From contig NZ_CP060697.1 of NCBI RefSeq assembly GCF_014352855.1, positions 2,438,001-2,502,000 of the forward strand: a stretch of DNA of 64,000 bases. Direction: 5' to 3'. Below, piece by piece: positions 63,468 to 64,000 of the stretch. The position numbers and the translations under genes were made by a program. Source of the stretch: Sphingomonas sabuli. GTDB lineage: Bacteria; Pseudomonadota; Alphaproteobacteria; Sphingomonadales; Sphingomonadaceae. The notes under the pieces were generated by a model, which saw only the letters and a list, made by a program, of their open reading frames with translations, had not been told where the DNA came from and did not search any database. The first letter of the stretch is position 1, and each line of letters opens with the position of its first letter.

Positions 63468-63932
63468 TTGAAAAATCAGGATGAAGCGAAAACCGACCTG
63501 GCGACATCGCTGGCCGATTTTCTCTGCTTCGCGGTCTATTCGACCAATCTCGCCTTCAACAAGGCGTACAAACCGCTCTTCGAAGAGGTCGGCCTGACCT
63601 ATTCCCAATATGCCACGCTGATCGCGCTCAACGAGCAGGGCGACCAGACGGTCGGGCAGTTGGGGGAGAAGATGTTCCTCGAGTCGAGTACGCTGACGCC
63701 CCTGCTCAAGCGGCTCGAGGCGGCCGGCTACGTCGTCCGGCGCCGCGACGAGAAGGACGAGCGGCAGGTCCGCGTGTCGCTGACGGACCAGGGCAGGGCG
63801 GTGTTCCAGAAGGCGTTCGACGGGCGCGAGGCGGTGATCGAGGCAACGGGACTGGAACCCGAAGACTTCGTTCGCCTTCAGTCCGACCTGATCAAACTTC
63901 GCAACAATTTGCTCGGTTCGTCCCGGAAATAG
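63468..63932 (+). CDS. OhrR-like MarR-family peroxide-sensing regulator
   Basis: A 154-residue MarR protein of the OhrR group. Cys20 in 'DFLCFAVYS' lies at the peroxide-sensing position conserved in OhrR ('LCFALY'), and the wing-helix region 'YSQYATLIALNEQGDQTVGQLGEKMFLESSTLTPLLKRLEAAGYVVRRRDEKDERQVRVSLTD' matches the family. The TTG start has AAAGGA 8 nt upstream. It probably controls the divergent hydrolase and itself through the two operator units. No ohr gene is in the window. Confidence 0.88.
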   Translation: MKNQDEAKTDLATSLADFLCFAVYSTNLAFNKAYKPLFEEVGLTYSQYATLIALNEQGDQTVGQLGEKMFLESSTLTPLLKRLEAAGYVVRRRDEKDERQVRVSLTDQGRAVFQKAFDGREAVIEATGLEPEDFVRLQSDLIKLRNNLLGSSRK

Positions 63933-63971
63933 TCACCGCCCGATCGTCACGCAGCCGGCACTGCAGCGAGG

Positions 63972-64000
63972 CTACTTGCCCCGCTTCTTGCGGTGGCTGT
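63972..64000 (-). CDS. C-terminal end of an unidentified protein
   Basis: A minus-strand frame ends with SHRKKRGK and TAG at 63974-63972; the rest lies beyond the right edge. The basic tail is common in RNA-binding or ribosome-associated proteins and in DEAD-box helicases, but nine codons do not allow identification. Confidence 0.35.

Overview
The window is about 64 kb of GC-rich chromosomal DNA from an alphaproteobacterium, most likely a sphingomonad. The pointers are a GcrA-type cell-cycle regulator, an atpHAGDC operon with a one-domain epsilon subunit, CpaF, HrcA-GrpE, a hemW/rdgB/rph/rsmI/yraN/gshB cluster and many GTG and TTG starts. There is no rRNA, tRNA, CRISPR array, insertion sequence or prophage. 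Coding density is high, many genes overlap by 4 nt, and no gene-free stretch reaches 300 bp.

Layout: 1-2.9 kb holds a truncated MFS transporter and a succinate-semialdehyde-type dehydrogenase. 2.9-10.8 kb holds an SCP2 protein, a lipoprotein, an ACT-domain protein, a secreted zincin-like protein, a two-subunit 3-oxoacid CoA-transferase interrupted by two small genes, and three tandem metallo-beta-lactamase-fold hydrolases. XerC follows. 11.9-17.3 kb (minus) runs rph, rdgB, hemW, rsmI, yraN, gshB and dedA. 17.3-24.3 kb holds a DUF6438 lipoprotein, hrcA-grpE, a secreted M24 peptidase, acpP-fabF-mltG. 24.3-29.8 kb holds an SH3b remnant, a MarR regulator, an M17 aminopeptidase, rimO and a K+ channel with a TrkA-N domain. 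29.9-34.4 kb holds UDP-glucose dehydrogenase, a leishmanolysin-like protease and a WcbI-GSCFA fusion.

34.5-40.5 kb is a signalling block next to parE: a stand-alone receiver, then a CHASE3 kinase, a receiver and a receiver-HisKA_2 kinase in overlapping order. 40.6-48.3 kb holds PhyH, GcrA, an ABC-2 permease, a second GSCFA protein, an M15 peptidase, an exported methyltransferase-like lipoprotein and CpaF. 48.4-53.4 kb is the F1 ATP synthase operon with a small TRASH/YHS-like gene between atpD and atpC. 53.5-64 kb holds a GNAT, an endonuclease/exonuclease/phosphatase protein, Ada, two paralogous secreted HExxH proteins, PriA, a ChaA-type antiporter, and a hydrolase divergent from an OhrR-like regulator.

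Most of the window is housekeeping. The unusual signals are: (i) several genes without a Shine-Dalgarno sequence that carry a promoter of near-identical geometry ending 6-8 nt before the start codon, which predicts leaderless mRNAs; (ii) a receiver/kinase junction with no usable start codon but a C5 slip site just before a stop; (iii) a 22-bp operator-like unit present twice before the OhrR-like gene; (iv) a palindromic repeat that supplies the RdgB stop codon and ends at the HemW start; (v) a TRASH-type metal-binding peptide inside the ATP synthase operon.
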